Shown here: piece by piece, positions 4,652 to 5,960 of the stretch | Numbering within the stretch: the stretch's first letter is position 1 | Layout: every line of letters begins with the position of its first letter | Source: Deltaproteobacteria bacterium | GTDB lineage: Bacteria; Desulfobacterota; Desulfarculia; Adiutricales; Adiutricaceae | NCBI GenBank assembly: GCA_031278835.1 | Contig: JAITJP010000039.1 | Span: 1 to 5,960 of the forward strand | Length of the DNA stretch: 5,960 bases | Reading direction: 5' to 3' | Made by a program: the position numbers and the translations under genes | The notes under the pieces: generated by a model | What the model saw: only the letters and a program-made list of their open reading frames with translations | Databases searched by the model: none | What the model was told of the DNA's origin: nothing

Positions 4652-5960
4652 ATGCCCGAGTCTAAGGCAGATGCCCAAGAACCGTTGGCCCCGGCCAACG
4701 GTTCTTGGATTGAGTTCTCGGAACCGCTTCGAAAAATCCACGAGGCCGCCTTAAGCATCATGGAGCGGACCGGTTTTCGTTTCGATCTCCCCGAAGCCGT
4801 TCGGCTTTTTAAAGCGGCTGGTTGCCCAATCAAAGACAACGGAGCCGTCACCATTCCGGCCAAGCTGGTGGAAAGGGCCCTAGCCAGCGCGCCCAGAACC
4901 ATAGCCGTGTACGATCGCTGTGGCCATTTGGCCATGGACTTGGGCCAAGATCGAAATTACTACGGCCCGGGTTCCGACTGCGCCAATCTCTACGACCTAA
5001 GCACGGGCCTTAGGCGCCAAGCCAAGTTCTCGGACTTGGAACAAGCCCTAAGCATCGCCGACGGCTTGAAAGAAATCGATTTCGTCATGTCGATGCTCAT
5101 CCCCGATGACCTCCCCCTGGGTTGCCATGAGTATTTTCAGATGGAAGCCATGCTAGCGGCCACCAAAAAACCCATGGTTTTCGTGGGGGAAACTGAGTTA
5201 AGCACTCTATGCGCCATTGAGATGATGGTCCTAATTCGCGGGGACGCCGATAAGCTAAAAGAAAAGCCCCTGGGAATAAACTACATAAACTCCACCAGCC
5301 CTTTCATCCATAACACCGAGAGCGTTAAAAGACTTCTCCTGGGCGCCAAAATGGGCCTACCCACGGTCTATCAACCGGGTCAAGGGGCCGGTTCGGCCGG
5401 ACCGGTCACCCCGGCCGGCAACATTGCCCTGGGACACGCTTCCCAAATGGCCGCCCTGACTCTCCATCAATTGGCCCAGGAGGGGGCCCCAATGATCCGG
5501 GCTCTCCCCGGCGAAGGCATGATGGATCTAAAAACCATGGTCAGTATCTATCTGTCGCCGGACATGGGCCGTCTGGGCTGGCAAATGGCCAAAGCCCATG
5601 GTTTGCCCCTCTTTGGAACGGCCGGGATGAGCGATTCCAAATGCTTTGACGCCCAGGCGGCGGCCGAGGCGGCCATGAGCCTGACTTACAACAGCCTCTA
5701 TGGGGCCAACTTGATTCACGATCTGGGTTACCTGGACTCGGCCATGACCTTTTCCCATGAACTTTTAATCCTCTGCGATGAGCTAATCACCTGGCTAAAA
5801 AGACACCTGGCCCCCCCGGAAATAAACCAAGAAACCCTGGCCCTGGACCTAATCGACCAACTTGGTCACCAAGGCGGCTTTTTTCTAAACCAACGTCATA
5901 CCCTTAAACACCTGGCCCAGTGCTGCTGGAGCCCCAAACTCTTCTCTCACCAGTCCTATA
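4652..5960 (+). CDS. Second MttB-superfamily (non-pyrrolysine) methyltransferase, 3' end outside the window
   Basis: The frame is open from ATG 4652 to the right edge (436 codons plus one base), so perhaps 40-50 C-terminal residues are missing. It is a paralogue of the first MttB-like protein. Aligned motifs are RTIAVYDRCG (82-91), YINSTSPFIHN (211-221), FGTAGMSDSK (321-330), DAQAAAEAAMSL (333-344) and LIHDLGYLDSAMTF (354-367). Here the SDSK motif is intact. At the pyrrolysine position of classical MttB it has Ser363, encoded TCG at 5738-5740, so it too is a non-pyrrolysine type. The expected role is methyl transfer from a methylated amine to a corrinoid protein in the cytoplasm. Its likely substrate pocket (for example GQGAGSAGPV at 242-251) differs from the paralogue's MMGGTGPMS (238-246), so the two may use different substrates. 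About 18 N-terminal residues precede the conserved fold and are largely encoded by a perfect palindrome. ATG 4652 is preferred because AAAGGA lies 7 nt upstream and the next in-frame ATG (4760) is inside the fold. Confidence 0.92.
   Translation, partial: MPESKADAQEPLAPANGSWIEFSEPLRKIHEAALSIMERTGFRFDLPEAVRLFKAAGCPIKDNGAVTIPAKLVERALASAPRTIAVYDRCGHLAMDLGQDRNYYGPGSDCANLYDLSTGLRRQAKFSDLEQALSIADGLKEIDFVMSMLIPDDLPLGCHEYFQMEAMLAATKKPMVFVGETELSTLCAIEMMVLIRGDADKLKEKPLGINYINSTSPFIHNTESVKRLLLGAKMGLPTVYQPGQGAGSAGPVTPAGNIALGHASQMAALTLHQLAQEGAPMIRALPGEGMMDLKTMVSIYLSPDMGRLGWQMAKAHGLPLFGTAGMSDSKCFDAQAAAEAAMSLTYNSLYGANLIHDLGYLDSAMTFSHELLILCDELITWLKRHLAPPEINQETLALDLIDQLGHQGGFFLNQRHTLKHLAQCCWSPKLFSHQSY
4675..4708 (+). 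repeat. Perfect 16-bp palindrome inside the start of the second MttB-like gene
   Basis: CCAAGAACCGTTGGCC (4675-4690) and GGCCAACGGTTCTTGG (4693-4708) are exact reverse complements separated by 2 nt. The palindrome begins 23 nt after the start codon and encodes roughly residues 9-19. In mRNA it would form a very stable hairpin within the region covered by an initiating or early elongating ribosome. As DNA it could be an operator or cruciform site. It has no U-tract, so it is not an intrinsic terminator. Confidence 0.85.

Overview
This window looks like part of a bacterial gene neighbourhood for handling methylated (quaternary or tertiary) amines. All four genes lie on the + strand. The set is two non-identical MttB-superfamily methyltransferases, one Asp/Glu-racemase-superfamily protein and one BCCT-family transporter. 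Each gene has a plain Shine-Dalgarno sequence, base composition is moderate in GC, and GGCC-containing codon pairs are very frequent. MttB-type methyltransferases are typical of anaerobes that feed methyl groups to a corrinoid protein, such as Desulfobacterota, acetogenic Firmicutes and methanogens. An anaerobic bacterium, possibly of the Desulfobacterota, is my best guess. That is inference from gene content only.

Layout. Positions 1-430 hold a non-coding, modular, degenerate repeat array that runs off the left edge. A short leader (about 432-503) precedes the first MttB-like gene (504-1934). That gene is followed after 2 nt by the racemase-like gene (1937-2725), almost certainly translationally coupled to it. 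A 281-nt gap (2726-3006) contains direct repeats and several inverted repeats that could form a structured leader. It precedes the BCCT transporter (3007-4596). After 55 nt comes a second MttB-like gene (4652 to beyond 5960), cut by the right edge at codon 436.

How the parts may work together. The BCCT carrier would import a betaine- or carnitine-like compound. One or both MttB-like proteins would move a methyl group from it to a cognate corrinoid protein. The racemase-like enzyme could act on the substrate or on the demethylated product. Neither methyltransferase carries an in-frame amber codon at the place where classical MttB has pyrrolysine: one has His and the other Ser. They are therefore expected to belong to the non-pyrrolysine branch, whose known members use glycine betaine, proline betaine, carnitine or similar compounds. 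No corrinoid protein, corrinoid reactivase or second methyltransferase (corrinoid to tetrahydrofolate) is seen here; they would have to lie outside the window.

The most unusual signals are non-coding. There are perfect inverted repeats directly upstream of the ribosome binding sites of the racemase and second MttB genes, a 16-bp perfect palindrome just inside the second MttB gene, mutually exclusive inverted repeats ahead of the transporter, and the modular repeat array at the left edge.
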